Shown here: positions 16,101 through 22,442 of the stretch, piece after piece | Layout: each line of letters begins with the position of its first letter | Position numbering within the stretch: the first letter of the stretch is position 1 | Source of the DNA: Pseudomonadota bacterium | GTDB lineage: Bacteria > Pseudomonadota > Alphaproteobacteria > Acetobacterales > Acetobacteraceae | NCBI GenBank assembly: GCA_021841985.1 | Contig: JAKCCP010000006.1 | Coordinates: 1 to 25,610 of the forward strand | Direction of reading: 5' to 3' | DNA: 25,610 nt | Notes under the pieces: model-generated | Databases searched by the model: none | What the model was told of the DNA's origin: nothing | The model's input: the letters and a program-made list of their open reading frames with translations, nothing else | Program-made: the position numbers and the translations under genes

Positions 16101-16847
16101 GTGGCGAACGGCGGCGCGTCGACCATTCTCGGCAGCACCGGCGGGGATGACACGCTGGTCGGCGCGCAGGGCACGGCGATGATTGCCGCGACCCCCAATG
16201 ATCTGGTTTTCGCCGCGAGCAACGGCGGCGAGGACACCGTGTTCGGCACAGCCTCCGGCTCCGACACACTGGTAGGTGGCGATGGCGCAGCGACGCTGGT
16301 CGGCAGTACCGGCAATGACGAGATGTGGGGTGGAACGGGCCGCGACATTTTGTTCGGTGGCACTGGCAATGAAACCTTGGGGGGCGGCACCGGCAATGCA
16401 ACCGTGGTGGCGGGGACCGGCGCCTCAACCTTGGTCGGTGGCTCAGGGAACCAGGAATTCGTCGGTGCGGCGTCCGGGGAGGCGACGGCATTTTCGGGTG
16501 TTGGCAACGCGACGTTGTTCACCGGCGGTGAGACCATGACTGTCGTGCTGCAAAACCCCAGCACTACGCCGGATATCGTTGTGCTGCAGTCAGGCCACGC
16601 GACAATCTGGGGCGCGTCGAGGGGAACGGATATCTATGATGTGATCAAGGGCACGGCGGGAGGGCAGGATCTGATCATGGGGTTCAAGCCGGGGCAAGAT
16701 ATGCTAAATTTATACGGTTATCAGACGGGGGCGGCCCAGCTTTCTTCGTCCGCCGGAAATGCTGCATTGGCACTGCCTGATGGGACAATCATAACCTTTG
16801 CGGGTATCTCACAAAGCCATCTCGCCGCAAGCATTCATTACGGATGA
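10161..16847 (+). CDS. Giant secreted repeat protein with N-terminal LecA (PA-IL)-like lectin domain and RTX-like C-terminus
   Basis: A 2,228-residue protein with a strong ribosome-binding site (AAGGAGAGGA at 10149-10158). Residues 1 to ~128 resemble the PA-IL/LecA galactose-binding lectin fold, seen in GIAVTAGEHIIITASG, WSLVGKIGNSG and the closing YLSANDNNFGDNSGSW. Three beta-repeats of ~125 residues follow at about 134-260, 593-721 and 841-973, separated by other Ig-like modules. One of these, near 722-837, carries GGTPDLILNDGGTAAY. Residues ~974-1485 are a long beta-rich region of no known family. After it come a pre-peptidase C-terminal-like sandwich (~1490-1610), a CARDB/DUF11-like domain (~1713-1830) and RTX-like Gly/Asp repeats (GGTGRDILFGGTGNETL). 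The C-terminus resembles type I secretion substrates (DLIMGFKPGQDMLNLYGY, final ~70 residues). There is no N-terminal signal peptide, in keeping with type I export. A surface adhesin or matrix protein is the likely role. No transporter genes are near. Confidence 0.85.
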   Translation: MEISLPGNSEWYNTGIAVTAGEHIIITASGQIYIGDVSAGEPNVSNYQTAAGDPNTTTSAQGNGFAAPGLVPWSLVGKIGNSGSPIEIGAGTTIAATTSGELYLSANDNNFGDNSGSWNVIISENNNTEISLSGADISVSYTVGGPAISIDPNLGISDTTATDLVGASVAISNGLLAGDRLNFTSQNGITGNFDSTSGVLTLTGTASVADYQTALDSVTFGSAAADPTANGTDKSRTVTWSVSDANGSSQPVTSTIDIQSPSQPTPAKFEEISGGGVLSQNGNSFTLDLGTLDAGANPLTIDLGVLNTSGSTDLLSGSFSISGDSAFSNSGLGSFSNIAAGQADAAPTVMLSADNVGTFAETVTLALTTTNGGGSSSALPAETLTITGSVEKLSIPSNGTIPLQPPGINGADTTGGTLQITSGTGSFTSISQENLTLDVSPGASLSGTVTLAADNLGPSSDVAPLIDTPSWGDPATSYQTINSWIPSGTSQQSASISLTAPTTPGTYHIIFAYEWEIGGDHVASATNYPLGYDVWTDGNEIAELNATQVAQAQSLGYTTNTWLFVTGYEPQFVPADAITVVVGGLTANQPPTIGDVGNTTTYTSGSAPVAIDSALTVSAGQATDITGATVTISSGYITGDTLDFTNQNGISGSFDNTTGVLTLSGTASVVDYQKALDSINYNSAASNPTASGTDTSRTVTWSVSDANGSSQPVTSTIDIQSATQPVPTLTALTASPDTGDITSGHSIAFTLDLSAAVTVSGGTPDLILNDGGTAAYDATASGATDLVFDYTVQSGQSTDALAVSTLDLNGASIAGAGGNADLSNVATSFPNLEVNAQTTTAPLSISGAGNTVTYTAGGAAITVDPTLSVSDSSATDLTGASVAISQGFLSGDTLDFTNQNDISGSFDAATGVLMLSGTASVADYQTALDSVTFSSAAADPTANGTDKSRTITWTASTNGNSAAATSTIDVSAGSSPNTGSLDIVLASGGSWTLDSPGTYSYDGTIDIGYDNGAPILTVAGGVTIEPSEIIFATDAVATAIISGQTIQLATGGFDMNFGGKSNPLSAADNFLAGLPLTITELQLTNNGIDATFNLSFGSLLGDAALENQSVTISSSGIEFGSTGTLEIPNIPSMDFFGLFTADLSDLGLSINSNGSELKISGTANVTADVADGTASLNLDFNGPDSYIAISDNNGAPSVQFNGPLEATGNFVVSEGWTLADMSLAIDPTNHSISGSGSLLLPFGFGVDATVDLVTNPLELQSVGAGVYSIDTPILDTGLFLTGIAGDLGNLLSGETPYLEGTFDISVGPVAELSSGLTVDVSNFVASGTLDWGQAFQTNVSGDFGAIDSSTFGSIELATFTGSTTLNWPITSLSANVSVNVLDGLFTGSASFTENQYGFTAIADGSIQIPQTISLFGDNISIPFISGMTLASGGFEINYNAADPTDASDFIEVWGTLAGFIIAGIKVDFNGSWEFVNSQPLAATSGTTAQAALASPTHPGSSAAFSPQAALSAGSSVSSTYSLPSGLQALVLTAAWSNAGVTPTLSVVEPNGTIVQQSDFARSGISDIPSLDTSTSQSLAVMAPQAGNWQLVVSNEAETGPVTFSADAVSNAATLSVATPVAESSGAWAFNWTASNLPSNATITFYATTSGSDFNGVPISTPMAITGDSGQFIWNGTGVAPGSYHVYAEIDGSNSIPADAFAAGQSVAVDAEANLAVTLTGTSGLLPSSGNPLVLEVQVVNAGPATADNAVALLQVPSDFSVVPNQPNIVQDGNEWQINLGNISSGGTIAAHVTLTSEVTPNNSSATFSVNVDSDTFDSTPKASSASLSIGNGSATLNAGNGTIDFDGTIIAASSLTGPMDISPGGSLNDDGHSATMGVPVIFSGNGTISAVSGTTLALDGAVTSVGTLALDGTVDMPDFSNSGTIYAESGADTIGAMAKNIWVSASPSAALTFLGDMGAATVFGNGGGLFEGGAGGGNVLVANGGASTILGSTGGDDTLVGAQGTAMIAATPNDLVFAASNGGEDTVFGTASGSDTLVGGDGAATLVGSTGNDEMWGGTGRDILFGGTGNETLGGGTGNATVVAGTGASTLVGGSGNQEFVGAASGEATAFSGVGNATLFTGGETMTVVLQNPSTTPDIVVLQSGHATIWGASRGTDIYDVIKGTAGGQDLIMGFKPGQDMLNLYGYQTGAAQLSSSAGNAALALPDGTIITFAGISQSHLAASIHYG
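10586..10940 (+). repeat. Internal coding repeat R1 of the giant protein
   Basis: First of three copies of a ~125-residue beta module (VGGPAISID near its start, LTGTASVADYQTALDSVTF in the middle, TWSVSDANG near the end). At DNA level 10773-10880 matches R3 (12912-13019) at all but about eight of 108 bases. In contrast 10872-10940 matches R2 (12255-12323) at all but three of 69. R1 is thus a mosaic of the two other copies. Confidence 0.85.
11962..12323 (+). repeat. Internal coding repeat R2 of the giant protein
   Basis: Second copy of the beta module, with the same order of motifs (SGTASVVDYQKALDSINY, then TWSVSDANG). It is more diverged from R1 in its first two thirds but almost identical to it over the last 69 bases, which points to local gene conversion or recent segmental exchange. 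Confidence 0.85.
12727..13070 (+). repeat. Internal coding repeat R3 of the giant protein
   Basis: Third copy of the beta module. The middle (12912-13019) is nearly identical to R1, while the end departs (TWTASTNGNSAAATSTIDV instead of the TWSVSDANG ending). A different downstream module follows it. Confidence 0.85.
15958..16600 (+). repeat. RTX-like Gly/Asp-rich repeat region encoding predicted Ca2+-binding beta-roll
   Basis: The DNA encodes about two dozen short degenerate repeats of the hemolysin type, including GGDDTLVG, SDTLVGGDGAATLVG and GGTGRDILFGGTGNETL. Many repeats have Asn, Ala or Ser where the canonical GGxGxDxUx nonapeptide has Asp. Calcium binding may therefore be limited to a subset, and the rest form a glycine-rich roll. 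Confidence 0.7.
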
Positions 16848-17239
16848 TTTCTTGTCAAGTCATAGCCAGGCCTGTAAACTATTTAACTCGTGACGGTTCA
16901 CTCGCCGTTCAGCAGGCGACGGGCTGGAGAGTCAAATGTTGGAGGTTGCTTGTCCCCGCAACCACTTCTACATAGCTCAATCACCGTTCCGGTCTAATCA
17001 CGGTCGTGTCTCGGATGATATGGAAATTGCTTTCGGGTCAAACAAAGGCATTGTGAGGACCGATATCCGAGACCGTGCCGCGCAGCGTCAACAAATAACT
17101 CGACTATTCTGCGGAACGAAGCATTACTGTGCTCATACGGCGGGGGGCGGAACTCCGACGGGGTGCCCGACCTGGTGTCGGGCTTGGGCTGGTGGGAGCG
17201 CCGCAATTCAGCGGTCGGTCCTACAGGAGATCTCTCGCA
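16848..17239. other. Non-coding junction between the giant-protein gene and the recombinase cassette
   Basis: About 390 bases without a convincing gene. The open frame that reaches back to 16936 is only the out-of-frame extension of the DUF3489 reading frame. Two hairpins are visible. TCGCC/GGCGA lies at 16902-16919 with an eight-base loop. A perfect 7-bp stem GCCCGAC/GTCGGGC lies at 17165-17183 with a five-base loop. Neither is followed by a T-run, so neither is called a terminator. The mobile cassette probably begins within this stretch. Confidence 0.45.
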
Positions 17240-17799
17240 ATGCCATCTCAGAAGCCGCTTACTCCCACGCAAATCACAATTCTCAGCCACGCCGCCAAGC
17301 GGCGGGATCGGGCGGTGCTGCCGCTGATGCTCGGCACCAAGCTGACTGGCGGTGCCTGCACCAAGGTGCTGACTGCGCTGCTCGCGCGCGGCCTGGTCGA
17401 GGAGGTGGCGGCCGACCTCGCCCGGCTGCATGGCGCAAGAGCAAGCCCGGTCAGCATGTCACCCTGCGCCTGACCAACGCCGGCATGATCGCCGCCGGAG
17501 TTGAGCCGATCCCAGAACATATGGGGGTTCAGCCGGAACCGATCGGGGCAACCATGGTCCCGGCCATGCCCTTGAAGTTGCCTGGCGGCAAGCTCGGCGT
17601 GGTTCTGGCGGCCCTCGGGGCCGACGACGGCGCCAGCATCGACACGCTGATCGGCCTGACCGGTTGGCTCCCGCACACGACGCGCGCCGCCTTGACCCGC
17701 TTGCGCCAGCGGGGCTTTTCGATCACCCGCAGCATCGTGGATGGCCGCACCCTCTACCGGTTGACACCGCAGGCGGCAGACGCTGACCATGCCGGGTGA
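17240..17799 (+). pseudogene. DUF3489 protein gene, frameshifted
   Basis: A good ribosome-binding site (AGGAGA at 17225-17230) precedes the ATG at 17240. The first ~64 codons encode a DUF3489-type start (LTPTQITILSHAAKR, then ACTKVLTALLARGLVEEVA). At about 17429-17440 the conserved sequence passes to another frame: from there HVTLRLTNAGM, then LPGGKLGVVLAALGADDGA, then LPHTTRAALTRLRQRGF, to the stop at 17797-17799. Restoring one base just before the TGG at 17431 joins the halves into a normal ~186-residue protein. The family occurs ahead of DUF2924 and a serine recombinase in alphaproteobacterial mobile cassettes, and its C-terminal part looks like a winged-helix DNA-binding domain. The start that would give one uninterrupted long frame (16936) yields a non-conserved N-terminus and is rejected. 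A sequencing indel is an alternative to true decay. Confidence 0.8.
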
Positions 17800-18292
17800 G
17801 CCGATGCCCGCACCCACCCTGCACGGCAGCCTGGAAGCTGCCCTGGCCACCATCACTCAGGCCGACACCAAAACCCTGCAGGCCGAGTGGCGGCGTCTCC
17901 ACCGCGCGCCCGCACCACCAACCCTCAGCCACGACCTGCTCCTGCGGGGCATCGCCCACAAACTCCAGGAGGCCGCCTTGGGCAGCCTCCCGCCAGCTTC
18001 CAAGCGCAAACTGGCTGCGTGCAAAGATGAGGCAGACGAGGAGAAGCGGTCAGGCGGTTGCGCTACCCCCGCGGTCCGCCTGAAGGCCGGCGCCACGCTG
18101 CTGCGCACCTGGCATAGCCAAACCCACACCGTGCAGGTCCTGGAAGACGGCTACGAGCATCAGGGCCAGCGCTACGCCTCGCTTTCCCACATCGCCAGGG
18201 CCATCACCGGTGCCCACTGGTCGGGTCCTCGCTTCTTCGGACTGACCAAGCGCCGCGGCCCATCGGGATTGGGGAGCCGCGCAGATGCATAA
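17789..18292 (+). CDS. DUF2924 domain protein of the recombinase cassette
   Basis: A 167-residue DUF2924 protein. Recognisable segments are LQAEWRRLH, LLLRGIAHKLQEAALGSL, the basic middle, and the strongly conserved C-terminal half HTVQVLEDGYEHQGQRY, then SLSHIARAITG and WSGPRFFGL. Its biochemical role is unknown. It almost always travels between DUF3489 and a large serine recombinase, so an accessory or directionality role in recombination is a reasonable guess. It overlaps the DUF3489 stop by eleven bases with the ATG at 17789, and starts just past that stop if the ATG at 17804 is used. It overlaps the recombinase start by eight bases. Unlike its two neighbours it is intact. Confidence 0.85.
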   Translation: MPGEPMPAPTLHGSLEAALATITQADTKTLQAEWRRLHRAPAPPTLSHDLLLRGIAHKLQEAALGSLPPASKRKLAACKDEADEEKRSGGCATPAVRLKAGATLLRTWHSQTHTVQVLEDGYEHQGQRYASLSHIARAITGAHWSGPRFFGLTKRRGPSGLGSRADA

Positions 18293-20008
18293 GCCCAAAT
18301 CCGCCACACCCGTCCGCTCAGCGCCCCGCCGCTGCGCCATCTACACCCGCAAATCCTCCGAAGAAGGGCTGGAGCAGGAGTTCAACTCCCTCGACGCACA
18401 GCGCGAAGCCTGCGAGGCCTATATTCGCAGCCAACGCCATGAGGGCTGGGTGCTGCTCCCCGGCTACTACGACGATGGCGGCATCTCTGGCGGCACGCTC
18501 GAACGCCCAGCCCTGCAACGCCTGCTCGCCGATATCCGCGCTGGCCAGATCGATCTGGTGATCGTCTACAAGGTCGATCGTCTGACGCGCTCGCTTGCCG
18601 ACTTCGCCAAGATCGTCGAAGTGTTCGATGCCCAGGGTGCCAGCTTCGTGTCCGTCACCCAGCAATTCAACACCGCCACGTCGATGGGCCGGCTCACGCT
18701 GAACATGCTGCTCTCCTTTGCCCAGTTCGAGCGTGAGGTCACCGGCGAGCGCATCCGCGACAAGATCGCCGCCTCCAAGCGCAAGGGGATGTGGATGGGA
18801 GGCTCCGTGCCACTCGGCTACGACGTGCAGGGGCGCAAGCTGGTGGTGAATGAGGCGGAGGCTGACACCGTCCGCCACATCTTCCGGACTTATCTGGCCC
18901 TGGGCTCGGTGCGACGGCTCCAGGCCCAACTGGCCTCGGATGGCATCCGCAGCAAGTTGCGGCCGACAGCCGTCCACCCGAAGATGCGGGGAGGCCGTGA
19001 GCTCGGCCGCGGTGCGCTCTATCTGATCCTGAGCAATCGGATTTGCCGTGGGGAGGTCGTCCACAAGGACCAGGTCTATCCGGGCGAACACGCAGCGATC
19101 ATCGACCCGGCGCTGTGGGATGCGGTGCGGCACGTCTGGATGAGAATCGCCTCGAACGGACGTCAGGTGCCCGCGCTCAGAATCCCAGCCTCCTCGCCGG
19201 GATGGTAATGGATGACCGCGGCGAGCGGCTCATCCCGACCCATTCGGTGAAGCAAGGGCGTCGCTACCGCTACTATGTTTCCAAGTGTTTGCATTCCGGT
19301 GGAAGCCCGGGCGGCAGCGGGATGCGCGTCCCTGCCGGCGATCTGGAGACCGCCATCAGCCACCGCGTGGCGGCCTTCCTGGGCGATCGCCCCGCGGTGT
19401 TTGCTGCCCTGCGGAACACCATCACCGACGCGGCCGCCCACCACCTTCTGCTTGAACGGGCCGAGCAACGCGCCAGCGCGTGGCCAGAGCAGTCCCGGCC
19501 CGATCGCGACCGTTGCCTGCGCGGCCTCATCGCGACCGTCAGCATTCACCCCAATCGGGTGGATCTGCTCTTGAAACAGGGCGCGCTGCTGACGCTGCTC
19601 GGCCTGCAACAGGCACCTGGGCAACCGAACGGCACCGACGAAGTGCTGATCTCACTATCGATTCCTGTGGCACTGAAGCGGGCTGGCCTGGAGATGCGGC
19701 TCCTCGTGCAGGGAGCCAAGGATAATCGCGCACCCGATCCGACACTGATCAAGCTCATTGCCCGTGCCGCCAAATTGCGCGACGACCTTCTAAAGGAAGG
19801 CCTCTCAATGCGGGCTCTCGCCCAACGAGAGAAGCTTAACAGCTCCTATGTCTCGCGCGTGATCCGGCTCGCATTCCTCGCCCCCGACATCGTCACCGCC
19901 ATCCTCAAAGGACGCCAGCCGATCGAACTGACCGCCGAAAAACTGGTACGCGACAGCCGCCTGCCACTCTCCTGGGCGGAGCAACGCCAGCAGCTCGGGT
20001 TCGGGTAA
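18285..20008 (+). pseudogene. Large serine recombinase, interrupted by a single-base frameshift
   Basis: The first frame encodes the resolvase-type catalytic domain: YTRKS with the predicted nucleophile Ser24, then EFNSLDAQREA, YDDGGISGGTLERP, VYKVDRLTRSL and FEREVTGERIRDKI, followed by the recombinase DNA-binding domain. Around 19128-19130 the conserved sequence changes frame. Reading on as ARLDENRLER, then NPSLLAGM, HSVKQGRRYRYYVSK and a long C-terminal part runs to the stop at 20008. One restored base after position 128 of that block (CG to CNG, probably CAG) gives the expected VQARLDENR and a protein of about 574 residues. As written, translation stops at 19208 after 307 residues, with the catalytic domain but not the C-terminal targeting region. 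The enzyme would integrate or excise the element by site-specific recombination. Sequencing error is possible. Confidence 0.85.
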
Positions 20009-20303
20009 CGCCACCCAGGGCAAACGCACGCGACAGGCAACCCAACCCCCCGGCACGCCAGCGGGGCTGCTCATTGCCGGCCAGTCAGGCGTGTGTCGTT
20101 TGGCCGCGACCAGACCACGATGCTGGGGACCGCCGGAATAGCCGTTTGAGACACCGGCGACTTTCCCGCCGGAAACGGCGGACCGGAAAGCTCTCCCACG
20201 ACCACCAAGCTAATGCCAAAGCGAAAGAATGGCGGCACGTCGCGGAGCTTCCAGAGAGGTCATGTTAGAGACAAAAATGAATTATATCAATGAGTTACTC
20301 TGG

Positions 20304-20393
20304 CGGAGGGAGGGGGATTCGAACCCCCGGTACGGGTTTACCCCGTACAACGGTTTAGCAAACCGCCGCCTTCAGCCACTCGGCCACCCCTCC
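20304..20393 (-). tRNA. tRNA-Ser (anticodon GCU)
   Basis: On the minus strand the 90-base gene starts GGAGGGG and its 7-bp acceptor stem closes with TCCCTCC (one G-U pair) before discriminator G. The CCA is encoded (20303-20301). The anticodon loop reads TTTGCTAAA, giving GCU for AGY serine codons. A long variable arm (GTACGGGGTAAACCCCGTAC) and the T arm GGGGGTTCGAATCCCCC are typical of tRNA-Ser. The 3' end faces the accessory region, which starts directly beyond it. Confidence 0.97.
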
Positions 20394-20418
20394 GGCGACC
20401 CGATCGCGGAGTCTTCTC

Positions 20419-20447
20419 CTCCTAGGTCACTCGCCCAGCCGCGTCAA
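20419..20447 (-). promoter_or_regulatory. Probable promoter of tRNA-Ser, overlapping the coaBC stop codon
   Basis: Minus-strand TTGACG (20447-20442) and TAGGAG (20424-20419) are 17 bases apart and would start transcription about 20 bases before the tRNA. The -35 box overlaps the end of coaBC. The -10 box is weak, so read-through from coaBC may also supply the tRNA. Confidence 0.4.
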
Positions 20448-21661
20448 TTGCCGGGGCGCGCGGCGAGGGTGGCGGCGATGCGCGCGGCGAGACGGCGGGC
20501 GAGCGCCTCTTTCGGCATGCGCGGCCAGGTTTCGGCGCCCTCGGCCGTGATCAGGAACACCGCGTTCTCCGCCCCACCCATGATGCCGCTTCCGGGGGAG
20601 ACGTCGTTGGCAAGGATCCAGTCGCAGCCCTTGCGCCGGCGCTTTTCCCCCGCGTGTTGAGCGACGTGCTCGGTCTCGGCGGCGAAGCCGATGACCAGGC
20701 GCGGGCGATCGGGGCCGGGGGCCGCGAGGGTTGCGAGAATGTCGGGATTGGGCGCGAGCCGAAGCGCGGGCGGCGTGTCCGACGCGGTTTTTTTCATCTT
20801 TTGCCCGGCAATACCCTCCACCCGCCAATCGGCAACGGCGGCGGCGCAGACGGCGATATCGGCGGGCAGCGCCGCCCGCACCGCCGCCAGCATCTCAGAG
20901 GCGGTCTCGACATGGCTCGTGGTGAGGCCAGGCGGGTCGGGCAGGGCGACCGGGCCGCTCACCAGCGTCACCCGCGCGCCAAGTTCGGCGAGGGCGGCGG
21001 CGATGGCGTGGCCCTGGCGGCCGGAGCTGCGATTGGCGAGATAGCGCACCGGGTCGATCGGCTCATGCGTCGGCCCGCTGGTGACGATCGCGTGCCGCCC
21101 GGCGAGTGGTTTTTCGTCCTCAAGCAGTGCTGCGATGGCGGGGAGGATCGCCGCCGGCTCGGCGAGCCGGCCCGGGCCGTATTCGTGGCAGGCCATCTCG
21201 CCCGCCTCGGGGCCGATGAAAGCGATGCCACGGGCGCGGAGGGTGGCAACATTCGCGACCGTCGCCGGATGCTGCCACATCCGCACATTCATCGCCGGCG
21301 CCACCAGAACCCGCTTGTCGGTCGCGAGCAGCAGGGTCGAGGCGAGGTCATCGGCCAGGCCAGCGGCCATCTTGGCCATGAGATCGGCGGTCGCGGGCGC
21401 CACGACCACCAGATCGGCGGCGCGCGAGAGCTGGATATGGCCGATCGTGGCCTCGTCGGTGAGTGAAAAAAGATCGCTGTAAACCGGGCTTTCGGCCAGC
21501 GTCTGGAGCGCCAGGGGTGTCACGAACGCGGCGCCGGCCCGGGTCAGCACGGGCGTCACGCCAACACCTTCCGCGCGCAGCAGGCGGACCAGCTCAAGCG
21601 CCTTGTAGGCGGCGATGCCGCCCGCGATGATGAGCAAAATCCGCCGTCCCCGAAGCGCCAT
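20444..21661 (-). CDS. coaBC: Bifunctional phosphopantothenoylcysteine decarboxylase / phosphopantothenate-cysteine ligase
   Basis: A 405-residue CoaBC (Dfp) that catalyses two consecutive steps of coenzyme A synthesis: ligation of 4'-phosphopantothenate with cysteine, then FMN-dependent decarboxylation to 4'-phosphopantetheine. The N-terminal CoaC half shows GGIAAYKALELVR, the PAMNVRMW substrate-binding motif and GEMACHEYGPGR with the catalytic Cys. The C-terminal CoaB half shows TSGPTHEPIDPVRYLANRSS, SGRQGHAIA and the KMKK motif. Length is normal. Its ATG shares one base with the ubiE stop (TGATG), so the two are translationally coupled. It is a core gene immediately outside the accessory region. 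Confidence 0.97.
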   Translation of the reverse strand: MALRGRRILLIIAGGIAAYKALELVRLLRAEGVGVTPVLTRAGAAFVTPLALQTLAESPVYSDLFSLTDEATIGHIQLSRAADLVVVAPATADLMAKMAAGLADDLASTLLLATDKRVLVAPAMNVRMWQHPATVANVATLRARGIAFIGPEAGEMACHEYGPGRLAEPAAILPAIAALLEDEKPLAGRHAIVTSGPTHEPIDPVRYLANRSSGRQGHAIAAALAELGARVTLVSGPVALPDPPGLTTSHVETASEMLAAVRAALPADIAVCAAAVADWRVEGIAGQKMKKTASDTPPALRLAPNPDILATLAAPGPDRPRLVIGFAAETEHVAQHAGEKRRRKGCDWILANDVSPGSGIMGGAENAVFLITAEGAETWPRMPKEALARRLAARIAATLAARPGN

Positions 21662-22416
21662 CAGAGCCGCCAGCCGGAATGGATGGCAACGATCCCGCCC
21701 GTGAGGTTGCGGAAGCCGACGCGGGCGAACCCGGCGTCCCGCATCATCGCGGCCAGCGTCTCCTGATCGGGAAACATGCGGATGCTCTCGGCGAGATATT
21801 GATAGCTCCCGGCATCATGCGCCACGAAACGGCCGAGTCTTGGCAGTACGCCGAACGACCAGGCGTCATAGGCGGGCGCCAGGGCCGCCACCTGGAGGCG
21901 GCTGAATTCGAGGCAGAAAAACCGCCCGCCGGGGCGCAAAACGCGCCGCGCCTCGGCGAGCACCGCCGGCTTGTCGGTGCAGTTGCGCAAGCCAAACGCG
22001 ATGGCGACGCGCTCGAAGGCGCGGTCGGGGAGCGGCAGCGCCTCGGCGTCGGCGACGAGAAAATCGAGCCCGCGCACGATCCCGCGCTTGAGCGCTCGGC
22101 CACGCGCGATCGCCAGCATCGCCGGGTTGATGTCCGAGAGCAGCGCCGCGCCGCCCCCGCGCCGCAGCCAGCCGAAACTGATATCGCCGCTGCCCCCGGC
22201 GAGGTCGAGCAGCCGCTCGCCGCGACGCGGGGCGAGAAGGTCAAGGAAGATGCGCTTCCACACCCGTTGCAGCCCGAGCGACATCAGATCGTTCATCAGG
22301 TCGTAGCGCGGCGCGACGCTTTCGAAGACGGCGCGCACCATGCCCTTCTTGGCTTCGCGCGGCACGGATCGAAAGCCGAAATCGACGGTCTTGGGGGTGG
22401 GATTGTCGCTCATCAT
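21661..22416 (-). CDS. ubiE: Ubiquinone/menaquinone biosynthesis C-methyltransferase
   Basis: A 251-residue SAM-dependent methyltransferase of the UbiE/COQ5 family, which C-methylates the polyprenyl benzoquinol ring in ubiquinone synthesis (and demethylmenaquinol where present). Visible features are [18 protein letters not shown] at the N-terminus, SAM motif [37 protein letters not shown] and the C-terminal [12 protein letters not shown]. Start codons at 22416 and 22413 are both possible. It heads the leftward pair ubiE-coaBC. The ubiB gene, which often follows ubiE in this position in alphaproteobacteria, is not here. Only 26 bases separate it from the divergent mutM start, so both promoters must be squeezed into or beyond this gap. 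Confidence 0.96.
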   Translation of the reverse strand: MMSDNPTPKTVDFGFRSVPREAKKGMVRAVFESVAPRYDLMNDLMSLGLQRVWKRIFLDLLAPRRGERLLDLAGGSGDISFGWLRRGGGAALLSDINPAMLAIARGRALKRGIVRGLDFLVADAEALPLPDRAFERVAIAFGLRNCTDKPAVLAEARRVLRPGGRFFCLEFSRLQVAALAPAYDAWSFGVLPRLGRFVAHDAGSYQYLAESIRMFPDQETLAAMMRDAGFARVGFRNLTGGIVAIHSGWRL

Positions 22417-22442
22417 GGAGCGTGTATAGCCTTCCCCACATC

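Noticed and set aside
15935..16564. 209-codon minus-strand open frame opposite the RTX-like region
   Set aside because: The Pro/Val/Ser-rich product is the reverse translation of Gly-rich repeats and not a gene.
16902..16919. Hairpin after the giant gene as a Rho-independent terminator
   Set aside because: The stem is only five base pairs, the loop is eight bases and no T-run follows.
16936..17799. A single long gene (287 codons) covering the DUF3489 C-terminal part
   Set aside because: Its first ~165 residues are not conserved. The DUF3489 N-terminus is clearly encoded in another frame from 17240, so this is a frameshifted gene and not a longer protein.
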